Assembly (NCBI GenBank): GCA_036320915.1
Contig: JAXBDG010000013.1
Coordinates: 1,674,001-1,738,000 of the forward strand
Direction of reading: 5' to 3'
DNA from: Linnemannia elongata
Lineage: Eukaryota; Mortierellomycota; Mortierellomycetes; Mortierellales; Mortierellaceae
Length of the DNA: 64,000 bases
Positions 11,896-22,591 of the stretch are shown one piece after another. The position numbers were made by a program, and so were the translations under genes. The notes below the pieces were generated by a model that was given only the letters and a program-made list of their open reading frames with translations, did not search any database and was not told the origin of the DNA. How positions within the stretch are numbered: the first letter of the stretch is position 1; every line of letters starts with the position of its first letter.

Positions 11896-13813
11896 TTACA
11901 ACATTACAAGGTGCTGCTGAAGACTGTCAGTGGCCGCCAAGATGAGGCCAGTAAAAGGAGGCGAGGGCTTGAGGGGACGGGTCAAAAGCTCGGGATGGTA
12001 CTGGACACCGACAAAGTAAGGGTGGTCGGCCAGCTCGATAATCTCCATACGCTGACCGGTCTCGTCCTTGCCGACAAATTGCAGACCCTTAGCGTGGAAC
12101 TTGTCAACCATCTCGGGATTGACTTCGTATCTGTGGCGGTGACGCTCCAAAACCTCCGATCCGCCTCCGTACAATTTGCGAATCGTCGAGTCCTCAGTTC
12201 CAGGTTGGAACAGTGTTGGCTTGATTCCAACCCTGAGAGTCCCCCCCAAGTGAGTCTTGCTGATCTCGGGCATGTAGACGATGACGGGGGTGGTGGTGTT
12301 CTCGTCCAACTCAATGGAGTGAGCCTCGGGCATACCGCAAACGTTACGGGCAAACTCGATGACCGCGATCTGGAGACCGAGACAGATACCGAGGTAAGGG
12401 ATCTTGTGCTCACGAGCCCACTTGGCAGCGGCGATCTTGCCCTCAGTTCCACGGACACCGAAACCTCCAGTGACGAGAATACCTTGGGCACTGCAAAGAT
12501 CCCGCCAGGCGTTATGGTACTTGACAGGGTTGACTGGACGAGACTCCGGTTCGAGATCTGAGGCCTCGATCCACTGGATCACCAACTTCTTGTGGAGGGC
12601 CAGGGTGGCATGCTCCAAAGCCTTGACAACAGAGGCATACGAGTCCTGGAGATGTGTGTACTTGCCGACAAGGGCGATCGTGACAGCATCCGAGTCGTGG
12701 AGACGCTCTTGGTTGGTGGTGAGCTGGTTCCACTTCTTCCACATGTCGGCGCCTTTAGCCTTCAAGGCTGGGGTGATGGTGACAGTCTTTTCAATGTTAA
12801 GACGCTTCCAAAGGTAGTCGACCATACCCTGGTCCTTCAACAGCTCGGGGACGTGGTAGACTGAGCTGCAGTCGCGGACGGCAAGGACCTGGCTGGGCTG
12901 GACGTGACAGAACATCGAGATCTTGGCCTGGATACCCTCATCAAGACCAGTCTTCTCGCAGCGACAGGCAATCAAGTCGGGGGTAAGACCCAACCCACGG
13001 AGGTCACGGATGGAAGCCTGGGTGGGCTTGGTCTTTTGCTCACCAACAGACCCGATAGTGGGAACCAAGGAGACGTGGATCAAGGCAAAATTCTCGTGAC
13101 CGACACGAAACTGGAACTGACGCATGGCCTCGACAAAAGGAGCAGACTCGATGTCACCGACGGTACCTCCGAGCTCGATGATGCAGACGTCGGGCTCCTC
13201 GCCGGTGTCGTCGACGGGGATGGTGGCGACACGCTCGACCCAGTCTTGGATGGCATCGGTGATGTGGGGGACGACTTGGACAGTCTTGCCGAGGTAGTCA
13301 CCCTTGCGTTCACGCTCGATGACATCGCGGTAGATCTTGCCGGTGGTGATGTTGTTGGCACGGGTGAGGGTCACATCCAAGTAGCGCTCGTAGTTGCCGA
13401 GATCGAGGTCGACCTCTCCGCCATCGTTCAGCACAAAGACCTCGCCTGGAGAAGGGGGGGAAATAAAGGGGCACAAAAAAACAAACACAAACAAAAAAAA
13501 TAAAAAAAAAATAAAATAAAAACATTAGCGCAAGGCTCACTATTTTGTAGCGGCCTTCTTTCTTCTTCACTCCCCATGCGCGTTTTCATTCAACGCGGTG
13601 AATCAGAATGAGGGGAGGTGAACAAGGGAAAAAAGACTTACCGTGGTCAAGGGGAGAGAGGGTTCCGGCATCGATGTTGAGATAGGGATCGATCTTGATG
13701 GAGGTGACCTTGAGGCCCATAGTCTTGAGGAGGAGGCCGGTGGAGGAGGCGATGATTCCCTTGCCGATGCCAGAGATGACACCGCCAGAGACGAGGACGT
13801 ACTTCTTGACCAT
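11896..13813 (-). CDS. CTP synthase (glutamine-hydrolysing)
   Basis: Two minus-strand exons, 13813-13642 and 13445-11896, encode 573 residues, the normal length for fungal Ura7/Ura8-type enzymes. Reaction: UTP + ATP + glutamine to CTP + ADP + phosphate + glutamate, the last step of CTP formation, in the cytosol. Seen: the amidoligase start [15 protein letters not shown] with its P-loop-like Gx[25 protein letters not shown], and [11 protein letters not shown]. The class I glutamine amidotransferase triad is C412 (GICLGLQ), H541 and E543 (YHPE). The intron falls just after the SPLDHG motif and splits its Gly codon. The ATG at 13813 matches the conserved start of the family. Nothing appears missing. 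The second subunit gene known in some yeasts is not in this window. Confidence 0.97.
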
Positions 13814-14265
13814 TGTTGACAGAAAAGAGTTGGCTTACTTGAAAAGAGGCAAGTGAGGTGCAGGACACGAAGACAGGGTCTTGGGTTGAAAGTTAAGAGT
13901 TTATTTTTAAGGAATGAATGTAGCCCAGAAGGGAATGAGCAAAAGCGTCAGGCAGCTCGAACATTTTTATAGGTGGAGGGCGTGTGGCTTGGCAAGAAAA
14001 AAAAAGTGCTGCGAAGAAAAAGCAAGTCAACTCCGACACGGCGTCTCATTGGCCATTGGCTGGTGATAGATCACCGATGAGTCTCAACTGTTCGACTGTT
14101 AATGGGCACCTTTTGCCACCAACACCCAGCCAAAGAGGAGCCACGCAGTCTTGCTTCAGAGGAAAAGGTTCCCTACGTTCCCAACCTGACTCTCTCCTGA
14201 TTTTGTCAGCAAAGAAGAGTCATTTGTTGAAGGAAGGAATAATAACATCTCTTTTTTATTAGCGC
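13814..14265. other. Promoter region of CTP synthase
   Basis: This 452-bp gap lies between the CTP synthase start (-) and the 3' end of the acetyltransferase gene (-). A possible TATA-type element (TTTTTATAGG on the plus strand) lies near 13962-13972. No coding region seen. Confidence 0.45.
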
Positions 14266-14808
14266 TCAAAGTCGATAGGTGTAATGGACATTATCATCAT
14301 CCGCCTCGGCAACAGAAAACCCCTCAGACTTGTAGATTTGAACCGCGCTCGTCCAAAGGACTTCCGTTTCGACAAGGATCAGTTCAAATCCCCGTTCCCG
14401 CGCTTTTTCAATTAAATGTCGAATCATCATCTTGGCTAGCCCCTGCCCACGACGGTCCGCCGAGACAGACAGGCGCATCATCCTGCACAGTTTGGTTAGC
14501 CCTGCGGAGTTGGCCTTCTCCTTGATCGACTCTGGTTCCGCACACCAGGTTCCATACACGTCCTCCGCTGGCAACGGTAACAATATGCCGCAGCCAATTA
14601 TCACTGGATTACTGGCCTGTTGTTGGTCCTCAGTAATGACGGCGACGGTGGCATGGTGGCGGGCGATGTAATAGCCATAGATATCGTCTAGGTCCTTATT
14701 GTAGGTCGGGTCAAATTCTTGGCCCCATCGCTCGGCCAGTCCTTCGAGGACCATCTTTCGTACCTGGTCCTGATCGCTCCTTTGGAGATCTCGAATCACG
14801 ACAGTCAT
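14266..14808 (-). CDS. GNAT-family N-acetyltransferase
   Basis: A single minus-strand exon. Translating from the ATG at 14808 gives about 180 residues beginning with MTVVIRDLQRSDQDQVRKMV, the usual first strand and helix of a GNAT fold. Seen: the acetyl-CoA loop RRGQGLA followed by a helix, RLSVSADRR before it, and the closing LWTSAVQIYKSEGF motif. The frame is open upstream to 14898, adding a Gln/Thr/Asn-rich head of about 30 residues; I prefer 14808 because the fold starts there. Several fungal members of this group are annotated as small-molecule or N-alpha acetyltransferases; the substrate here cannot be told. Acetyl transfer from acetyl-CoA to an amine is the expected chemistry. Confidence 0.8.
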   Translation of the reverse strand: MTVVIRDLQRSDQDQVRKMVLEGLAERWGQEFDPTYNKDLDDIYGYYIARHHATVAVITEDQQQASNPVIIGCGILLPLPAEDVYGTWCAEPESIKEKANSAGLTKLCRMMRLSVSADRRGQGLAKMMIRHLIEKARERGFELILVETEVLWTSAVQIYKSEGFSVAEADDDNVHYTYRL

Positions 14809-17478
14809 GTCACACTTTGTTGTTTGTTGTTGATTGGCTGTTGGTTGTTGTTGGGTAGTGGTGGTAGTGGGTTGATTTGAAATGGAGTTGCGCAACAAGA
14901 ATCAAAGCATGAGTTATTTTTGCCCACATGTACTGCAGGGGCGGAGGAAGAATTAATAACGAAGGTGTACACGTATTGCATAGGGCAAAGGGTGGACGTC
15001 ATTCTTCCAGTATTTCATTTTGTGTGCACCGCCCGGCTCAATTGAAAGCAATTGAAGGCAGACAGACGGTTGGGGAAGATAACAAGAGCACCATGGCATC
15101 AATGGTAATGAGCACCCAGCAGTCAGCAGCTTGTCATTGCGACAGGTTTTGCCAGCTTGTCATAAAAAATTGAGCAAATGTACATCTATCCACCTAAAAA
15201 GGACAGCTAGGGTCACATTTTACTTTCAGAAACAAAGCCGACTATCGAGAGTTCTCCCTCTAATGAAACCGACACGGACGAAGGAAACTGACGAGATGAA
15301 CTGCTCCGGTTTTTCCAGTGGCACTGATTTGCTTTGCGCGGTAGACATTCAAGGATCCATCTGCTCTAGATATTTTCATTTTCTATTTCTTCTCTCGCCC
15401 CCCCGGTCTTCTTCTTCCAAGAAGGGTATGCCAGGGACTGGACCATAGAACAAACTTGAACGAACGAACGAGCGATCATGCGCGAGAAAGGGTGTGAGAT
15501 AACAAGAAAGTAAAATGAATTATGAAAGAGAAGGAGGTGAGGAACCACAACCACATTTCCTCCCCACAGAAAAAAAAAAAAAAAAAAAAAAAAAAGATGG
15601 AGAGCGCATGGCTCCATAAACACACATTCGCTCAAATATCCGAAATTGGTCCAGGCACAAGGCACACAGATCCAACATGGACATAGACATGGACATGGAC
15701 AATCACGTAGGCCCAGCAAAATGGAGAAGGATGAATGGTACCTGAAAAAACAAAACAAGTTAGAGCAGAAACTGATTGAGCGCCTTGTCTTTGACTATTT
15801 TTACGCCCAATCTCGCTCACGCTGTCGTTTTACCCCTTTTTAAGAAAGGGACATGGCACTTTGAAGCAACACTTAGGGCGCGGTGCCTTGTTAGGAAACA
15901 GGCAGCAAGAGCGCTCAGGGGAGGAGAGATAGACAATGGCGGAGAAAAGAATCCAAAGGGATGCAAGAAAAGGCGTGTGTCAGTTAAGGCAAGGCAAGGC
16001 AAGAGAGCCAAGGTGGTTGAATCGCAAATGGATGGTTCAATTGTGAAATGAAAAATACGTGCGTCGATAATGGTCTTTCTTTGTTGGGACAGGCAGGCTA
16101 TGTTCGCGCCTGTTGTTCTTTTTCTTGTTTTGAGTTCTTTGTGTCCAGATGCATGATGGCATACAGGGTCGACGCGGGGGCATGTGCGGGATAGCGGGGA
16201 TGGGCGCACTTTCTATTCCTTTTCTCTCTGTGTCTTGTTCTCTGTTCGTTGTTTACACCTTTTGTACTATCTTTTGGAACAAAGTAACACAGAAAAGATC
16301 CTGAGGGCTCGAGGAGGCGAGCAGAAAAACAAGAAAGATGAAAAAGGGTGCAAGAGCCAGCTCTGTGTTTTTTTGTCAACGGGGTTGAGGGAAACGCAGT
16401 AATGAAAGAAACGGAAACAAAAGACGAGCAATTTCAGTTTAAAAAAGAGAAGAGAGACATGAAATGGTCAAAGAGCAACGGATTGATAAAGTCAAGAGAA
16501 GAGTAGTAGCTAGAATGAACACCTTTCTCTCTATTTGCGTAGCAAGAATAGGATTGACTGACTGACTTAAGTGGCTTGATGTGCGAGTTTGGTATGAGTG
16601 TTTGAGCAAGGAACCAAAACTGACTCAAACGTGGGTCGAACATCCCACATCCATGATGACAACGTAGCACTCTCTTTTCAGTCTTTTTGTCCTTCTCCTG
16701 CAGGGGTATTGCTCCAAGACAGTCGAGGAGATAGGCAAGGACTGTATCTCCCTTTCTCCAACGCCTATCCTTCCCGGTCGATCGGGTGGCAGGGGTTTGT
16801 GGTTTAGTTAATTGCGCCAGGGTAACAAGGTACCCCGGACCTCTGTATTGAGTAAAGGGGGAGAGGAGATGAAATAATAATGCGGGAGATGGACAATAGA
16901 GTAGCATTAAGACACATAATATAGACGCAGTCGTGTCTGAGAAGAGGAGGAGATGCAATATGTATCCAGGGACGGAAGGAAGGGGGAAAAAAAGACAAAA
17001 GCCGAAAAAAAAGGCAGACGGACAGGCAGTCTAAAGAGAGACAACGAGAGCGAGAGATGGACCGACATACAGACAGGGTTTGACACCCCGTTCCTTCGTC
17101 ATTGCTTTTTTTTGTTTTTATCTTTTCCACTTCTTCCTTTTCTTCTTTTCTCTTTTTTTCACTTTCGCCCCTTCCTCTCTTCTCCTCCTCCTCTCTTCTC
17201 CTCCTCCTTCTCCTCCTCCTCCTCTTTCCCTCCTTTTCCCTGAACATATTTGTCCCTGATACCTCCTTGTCCCCTCTTCTCCTCTCTCCTCTCCTACCTC
17301 CCTCCTCCCTTCGCTTTCTCCCCTGCATAGACACAAAACCGACTCACCACAACCACCCTCTTCCTACAATACATACTTCAGCCGGAACAACCCCTTTTCC
17401 CTTTTCTCCTTCTATTTCACTTCTCTGATTCACATTCGTTTTTTTCCTCTTTACTCATTCATCCTAATTCCATTCACC
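14809..17478. other. Gene-poor intergenic region with simple repeats
   Basis: About 2.6 kb without a credible gene. It holds an A-run at 15570-15595, hexamer-like ACATGG/ACATAG repeats around 15673-15700, a GCAAG repeat around 15988-16007, and a strongly pyrimidine-rich block at about 17100-17330. The block probably belongs to the promoter or leader of the mucin-like gene at 17479. Reading frames inside are compositional and show no domain. Confidence 0.55.
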
Positions 17479-19245
17479 ATGATCCATCTGCCATCAGCTT
17501 GCCTGTCGATTGTGCTCGCCCTGGCCCTTGCTCCTCCTGTTGTTCAGGCACAAAAACCTCAGGTAACACTGATAAGCAATTTTTTTTGTTTTTGTTGTTG
17601 TGATCATCACTGATCATCATATCAGATATATATATAAATATCCAAACACAGCGCAAAAGCGATTCGATCTAACGGTTTATGTGTCTTGTTACAATAGGAC
17701 CCGAATGCGACAACAGACACCACCACCGTCCCTCCAACAACCACAACCACTGGCCCCACTACGACTACCGAGCCACCCACCACCGTCCCTCCTACTACCA
17801 CCGTCCCTCCTACCACTACCGTCCCTCCTACTACCACTACCACTACTACAACCACCACTACTGTCCCTCCTGTTACAACCACTACTGTCCCTCCCGTTAC
17901 TACAACCACTCCACCCGTCGTAACAACTACAACCTCCAGGGATGTGCCCCCCGTTACTCGACCCTCCAACAACAACACCCTTATTTCCACCTCTACCATC
18001 CAGCCAACCACCAGCAATGGATCCAACAACGCCAACGGTGGTTCCTCCTCCACTTCCTCTTCTACAAACGTCCCTGCGATCGTTGGAGGTATAGTCGGTG
18101 TCCTGGCCCTGGCCGTCATTGTTGCAACCTCTGTGATCTGCTACAAGCGTCGTAAGCGCAACAACCGCGAGCTGACTTTTGATACCTTGGAGGGTATGAG
18201 CGGTCCCGCCCTGTCATCTCACAAGCGTGCCAGTCATAACTATCTGACCAGCTCTAGCCCCGTCATCACCTCGGGCAACAATGTCGGCCGTAACAGCATC
18301 CCCTCGGCACATGGAGGATACGATGACAACTATGACTATGAGATGCAGTCCAACATCGGCTATCCCACTCCTCTGCAGCCACATAACAACGCTTACCACC
18401 AATCGGCCTACAACAACAACGCTGTCTACGACGGATACGGATCGCCTCACCAAGGTTACAGGCCTAGCCCTACCATCTTCCAGGAGGACGCCCCCTATGC
18501 GACTGCCAGCTCGATGGGACGTGGCCGTGCTGGCTTTGACCAGAACCTGCCCGAGGTCATGTACAACCGTGGCGATATTGATCATGACCTCACTTCTGGA
18601 TTCTACCAGGAGGATGATGTCTACAACACAGGTGCATGGACTCAAGACCAGCAGCACCCTCATGGAGGATATGTTGCTGAGCAAGACCAGTGGGACGTCG
18701 ATGCCATGTTGCACCAATACGATAACGAACCAGAGCTGCCCCTCCCTCCCACCCACCAAAATGCCTTGTCGACCCCATCCTTGGACTCGACATTGATCGG
18801 TTCTCCCGGCCGGTCCAAGCACCACAGTGCGACGGTCCATAATCCCCAGGCAATTCTTGAGTCTCCGATCCTTCAATCAGCCACCCTCCGCAGCGGAGAT
18901 CTCTTTGGACAGGAAGCAGTTGGAATTGGCGCTGCTCTTGGCTCACCCAGAATTTCAACTCAACAGGCAACTCAAGATTTGGAAGCCGTTGGAGGAGGAC
19001 GTCAAGTGGCCAGCAACAGCAGCAGCCCCCGGATAATCAATGCTAGCCGTGAGATGCGAGGCATCGCTTTGGAACGCCAGTCTCCTACGTTTGGACAGCC
19101 TTCGACAGAGGCAATTAACAGCTATGCGACGGATTACAATCAAAGTCGACCATCGACTGATCGCACTGCTGATGGCGCGGGCTCTGGTTCAAACTTAAAC
19201 GCAAACAAAAGTCTTCGCACCCAACGTCGTGAGGACTGGTCATAA
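17479..19245 (+). CDS. Mucin-like single-pass membrane protein (candidate surface sensor)
   Basis: Two exons, 17479-17562 and 17698-19245, encode 543 residues. Seen: a cleavable signal peptide (LSIVLALALAPPVVQAQ), then a Thr/Pro-rich ectodomain with repeated TVPPTTT units to about residue 100 and a Ser/Asn-rich stretch. One membrane helix follows at about 153-177 (VGGIVGVLALAVIVATSVIC), with the basic stop YKRRKR. The cytoplasmic tail is about 365 residues, rich in Tyr, Asn, Gln, His and Ser, without a catalytic domain. Heavy O-mannosylation and a plasma-membrane place are expected. The layout resembles fungal wall sensors (Wsc/Mid2, Msb2 and Opy2 styles), but no WSC Cys pattern is present, so family assignment is open. 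The extracellular repeat starts exactly at the exon 2 boundary. Confidence 0.82.
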
Positions 19246-19475
19246 GCTCGATTAGACATAGAACTCACTCTTATCTTCCTCTTGCAGTCTACTTATCATC
19301 TATTCTCATTCATCATCCATCCACTTCATTCGTTAATAACCCTTCATCAAAGCATCTTATTTAAATACATCAAACGGAAAGCAACAGGTATTGCCTTTCG
19401 TTTATTCTCATACACGCATGCTGTCTTGATTCTTTTTTTTTTTTTCAGCCGCCTTCTTCAATCGATTAAATCATG

Positions 19476-19480
<5 letters not shown>

Positions 19481-19536
<56 letters not shown>
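19481..19536. repeat. (AG)28 microsatellite
   Basis: Fifty-six bases of uninterrupted AG dinucleotide, about 235 bp after the stop of the mucin-like gene. Likely length-variable between strains. Confidence 0.97.
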
Positions 19537-19541
<5 letters not shown>

Positions 19542-19808
19542 ACAATGAACAACAAAAAAGGGTGCACCTTATAATTTTAGGAGACACATTCGTTCACACG
19601 CACACAACATTCACATTCACACAGCAAGAGAAGAAAGGTTGTTGTCAAGGTTTGGATCTTTGAAATGAGTAAAGAGTCGAACAGTATGAGCAAATAAAAA
19701 AAAAATAAAAAAACAAGAGAGCGGTGGCAAAGTTTTCGGATGCCGACTTTGAACTCGTGGGCAAGCAGGGCTGCTGACTGTGGGCTGTTGTTCTTTCAGT
19801 TTTTTCTT

Positions 19809-19810
<2 letters not shown>

Positions 19811-19853
<43 letters not shown>
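19811..19853. repeat. Poly-T run, 43 bases
   Basis: The longest homopolymer in the window, preceded by short C-interrupted T-runs from 19801. It lies downstream of the OPT gene. Its exact length may be affected by sequencing error. Confidence 0.9.
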
Positions 19854-19856
<3 letters not shown>

Positions 19857-20156
19857 TCCCGATCAAGATTGTTTTGTGTGTATGTGATTTTCGCGTGCAT
19901 GCGTTGGAATAAGATATTTGCCCACGCCTCCTCCTTCTTAATCGACTTTTGCATGGTTTCAGTATTCGCATGTATATATCCCAACAAATGGTCAACATAT
20001 ACAATGTGCAATATGGCGATGCAGAGATAGGATGTATAAGGGGGATAATTAAAAAATGGTATTATTATTACAATGCACTATGCTAGTAAAAATGAAGTTG
20101 TGGAAGTGTGGATATATGGTACAAAGAATGGGGTGGATGAGCGTGTGTGTGTGTGT

Positions 20157-20198
20157 GGTTGAAAGTCTAAAGGGCTTGGTTGAAAGTCTAAAGGGCTT
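20157..20198. repeat. 21-bp tandem duplication at the OPT stop codon
   Basis: The unit GGTTGAAAGTCTAAAGGGCTT occurs twice in direct succession, at 20157-20177 and 20178-20198. The second copy overlaps two bases of the OPT stop codon (20197-20199, minus strand). Confidence 0.95.
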
Positions 20199-22591
20199 AG
20201 TTGTTCTTCTCGGCATAGGTATCATGTCCAGCCCAGTTCTGAGTAACGCGCGGGCACTGGTCGATCGAATCCGGGTTGTTACCCCACCAAGTGGGCATCT
20301 TGATTCCATTGTTCTGCAAAGCAAAGAAGATCACCAATGCAGCAATGGCCACACCGGCGTCGAGGGCTGCAGACATGACATAGTTGTACTTTGACCACCA
20401 TCCGAAATGTCTCCGCTTGATCACAAAGTTAAAGATGAAGCCTGTCAAGGCCCAGGTGGGCATGATCGAGGTGCCGGCAGGGGGGTAAGGACCACCACCG
20501 AGCATGAAGGCGGCCATGTTGACGTTGCGGACCCAGGAGTTGGGGTACTTGAGGGTCCAGAGGTAGAAGGGCAAGGGGATGACGAATCCAATGAAGAAGA
20601 ACCAGACGATGGGGTAGTAGAGGGATGAGGGGGAGAGGAACTTGAGGGGCCCGATGACGCCCCAGACGACGGAGGAGGCGCCGAAGAGGGAGGCCGAGGG
20701 GCAGGTGAAGGGGTAGGCAGCTTCAGTGCAGATGCCCTCGATGTTGTTCATCATGTAGGTTGTGGTGCCCATGGCGATCAGGGCGGCGACCAAGGTGCCA
20801 ACCATTTGGAAGATAAACAAGTCGCGTGGAGGGACCTTCATGTAGTGGCCGAGCTTGAGGTCTTGGGTGAAGACGATGGCTTGTTGGACGGTGATGAAGC
20901 CGTAGGTCTTGAAGATCATGTTGCCGATGGGGCGACCGGGAGAGATGACTCCGAAGACCCACTCGGAGATCATGGAGATGGAGGGAGCCTGGGAGGTGAT
21001 GGCGGTGAGGATACCGATGGGCAAGGTCCAGATGGCAGCGAGACCCATGGCGACCAGGACGTGCCACCAGGTCATGTCAGAGGAGGGGTACAACTCGACG
21101 GTGAGGATGGAAAGACCGCACGCGACAACAAAGACGAGGTAGTACCACCAGTCGGGGCACTCGGGGTAGGCATCCATGAGACGGGCGTGGATATCCTCGT
21201 TCGCCTGCTTGGCGCTGCGGACACGGGACCAGATATCCTTTCCGTGGTAGAGAATCGCGTGTGAGACAATGGCTCCGAGGGCGCAGAGACCCTGACCATA
21301 CATGGTGGCAAAGAAGGCAGTGATGCGGACGGGGGAGTAAGAGGCGTACATCTCCTCGTTGAGGGCGTTGTTGACAAGGACGCGCTTCAAGTCATAGGGC
21401 TTGCCATCGACATCATAGGTCTTGGTGTTGTAGATAGGGAACTTCTTGCCCTCATAGCGGTCAGTGTAGTACATGATAGGGATCAAGATCCAGACAAAGA
21501 AGACGAAACCAGCCAACATGTTGGCCTGAGCCCACCAGGGGATGGCAAGAGGTGAAGGCAACCAGGCGGACATGGAAGACCAGTCAAGAGTGAAGGAACC
21601 ATAGCCGATACCCTTCAATCCAGACCCGAGCTGGTTCAAGAGGAGCGAGTCGCGGTTGATCCAGCAGACCCAAGAGATGGACGTCAAGAGGGGGAAGATG
21701 TATCCAGGGAACCAGTAGTAGACAAACGAGACTGAGGCGACGATGAAGAAGAACATGTTACGGGAGATCTTCCAAGAAGTCTTGGCCTCATCTTCATGGG
21801 TGCGGAGGACACCATTTCCGGGGTTGCGACGGTGGAGGGTATGGAAAAGTGTGGCGTTGACCAGGTTAACGGGCCAGATCATCGCAGCGGGGCGAACCAA
21901 GAACCGACGAAGAGCACCAGCGAAACCATATCCGACAAACTGGGTAGAAATAACCAGAAGAAGACCACCACCGAATCCCCAAGAGTCATTATAATACAAC
22001 TTCTGGATGACAATGATATCAATGGCGGCAAGGGTAGTGGCGGCAGAGTTGGCCATGATGGTGATGAGGACATGCTCCTTGATGTTGAAGGGACCAGGGT
22101 TGAGGCTGAACTTGAAGCCAAAGAGGTTGAAGGTGTTTGTAGGGAGGACACGGGCCATGAGGAGTCCGAGGGGGTAGGCGAGCAGCTGGGCGACCATCAC
22201 ACGGATCGTCAGGGGGTTCTCACGGAACCAGAAGAACTGGTTGACAAAGGCCAGGAGGCCGGTGAAGAAGAAGCCCAGGAACCAGGCGCGGAAGGTGCCT
22301 GTGGGGAGGGTGGTGTCATCGGTAGGAGGTACACTTGCTCTGACTTCCTCAATGGGCTGGATAGTATAGGGTCAATGAAGAGAACAATAGTTAGGAACAA
22401 AGAACATAGAGAAAAATTTTCTTTTGTTCACAACCACTGCTGGATCAAAGAGTTCGGTGAGTGAGACTTACAGAGTCCTCGATGGCATCGTCGAGACTGT
22501 CAATGGACAAGGCCTTCTCGTTGTGGCCAAGCTCAACTGGCATATCGAGAAAGTCGGCCTTTCCTTCCTTTTGCAAAGCTACTTCTGCCAT
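20197..22591 (-). CDS. OPT-family oligopeptide transporter
   Basis: Two minus-strand exons, 22591-22472 and 22356-20197, encode 759 residues, typical for fungal OPT carriers. Seen: a 40-residue hydrophilic N-terminus ending in SIDSLDDAIEDS. A dozen or more membrane segments follow, with OPT signature strings NPGPFNIKEH, QLGSGLKGIGYGSFTLDW, KLGHYMKVPPRD and WWSKYNYVMSAALDAG. Known for the family: proton-coupled uptake of tetra- and pentapeptides, glutathione or peptide-like metal chelates across the plasma membrane. The particular substrate is not predictable here. The ATG at 22591 is the only in-frame start in exon 1. The exon join SIDSLDDAIEDS to PIEEVRASVPP is phase 0 at consensus GT-AG sites. 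Confidence 0.95.

Larger units (their letters stand above)
19246..20196. other. Convergent intergenic region rich in simple repeats
   Basis: The 3' regions of the mucin-like gene (+) and the OPT gene (-). It contains an (AG)28 tract, a 43-base T-run and a GT repeat around 20142-20156. No gene seen. Confidence 0.65.

Noticed and set aside
11911..13503. Plus-strand open frames of about 200 residues each opposite CTP synthase
   Set aside because: These are antisense shadows of a highly conserved gene with biased third positions; they have no recognisable content.
15570..15595. A-run as a sign of a retroposed gene or LINE tail
   Set aside because: No coding remnant precedes it on either strand and I found no flanking target-site duplication. 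Similar A-runs occur throughout the intergenic DNA.
16804..17334. Minus-strand open frame rich in Arg, Glu and Lys
   Set aside because: It comes from the TCC/CT-rich block upstream of the mucin-like gene and has no ordinary protein composition.
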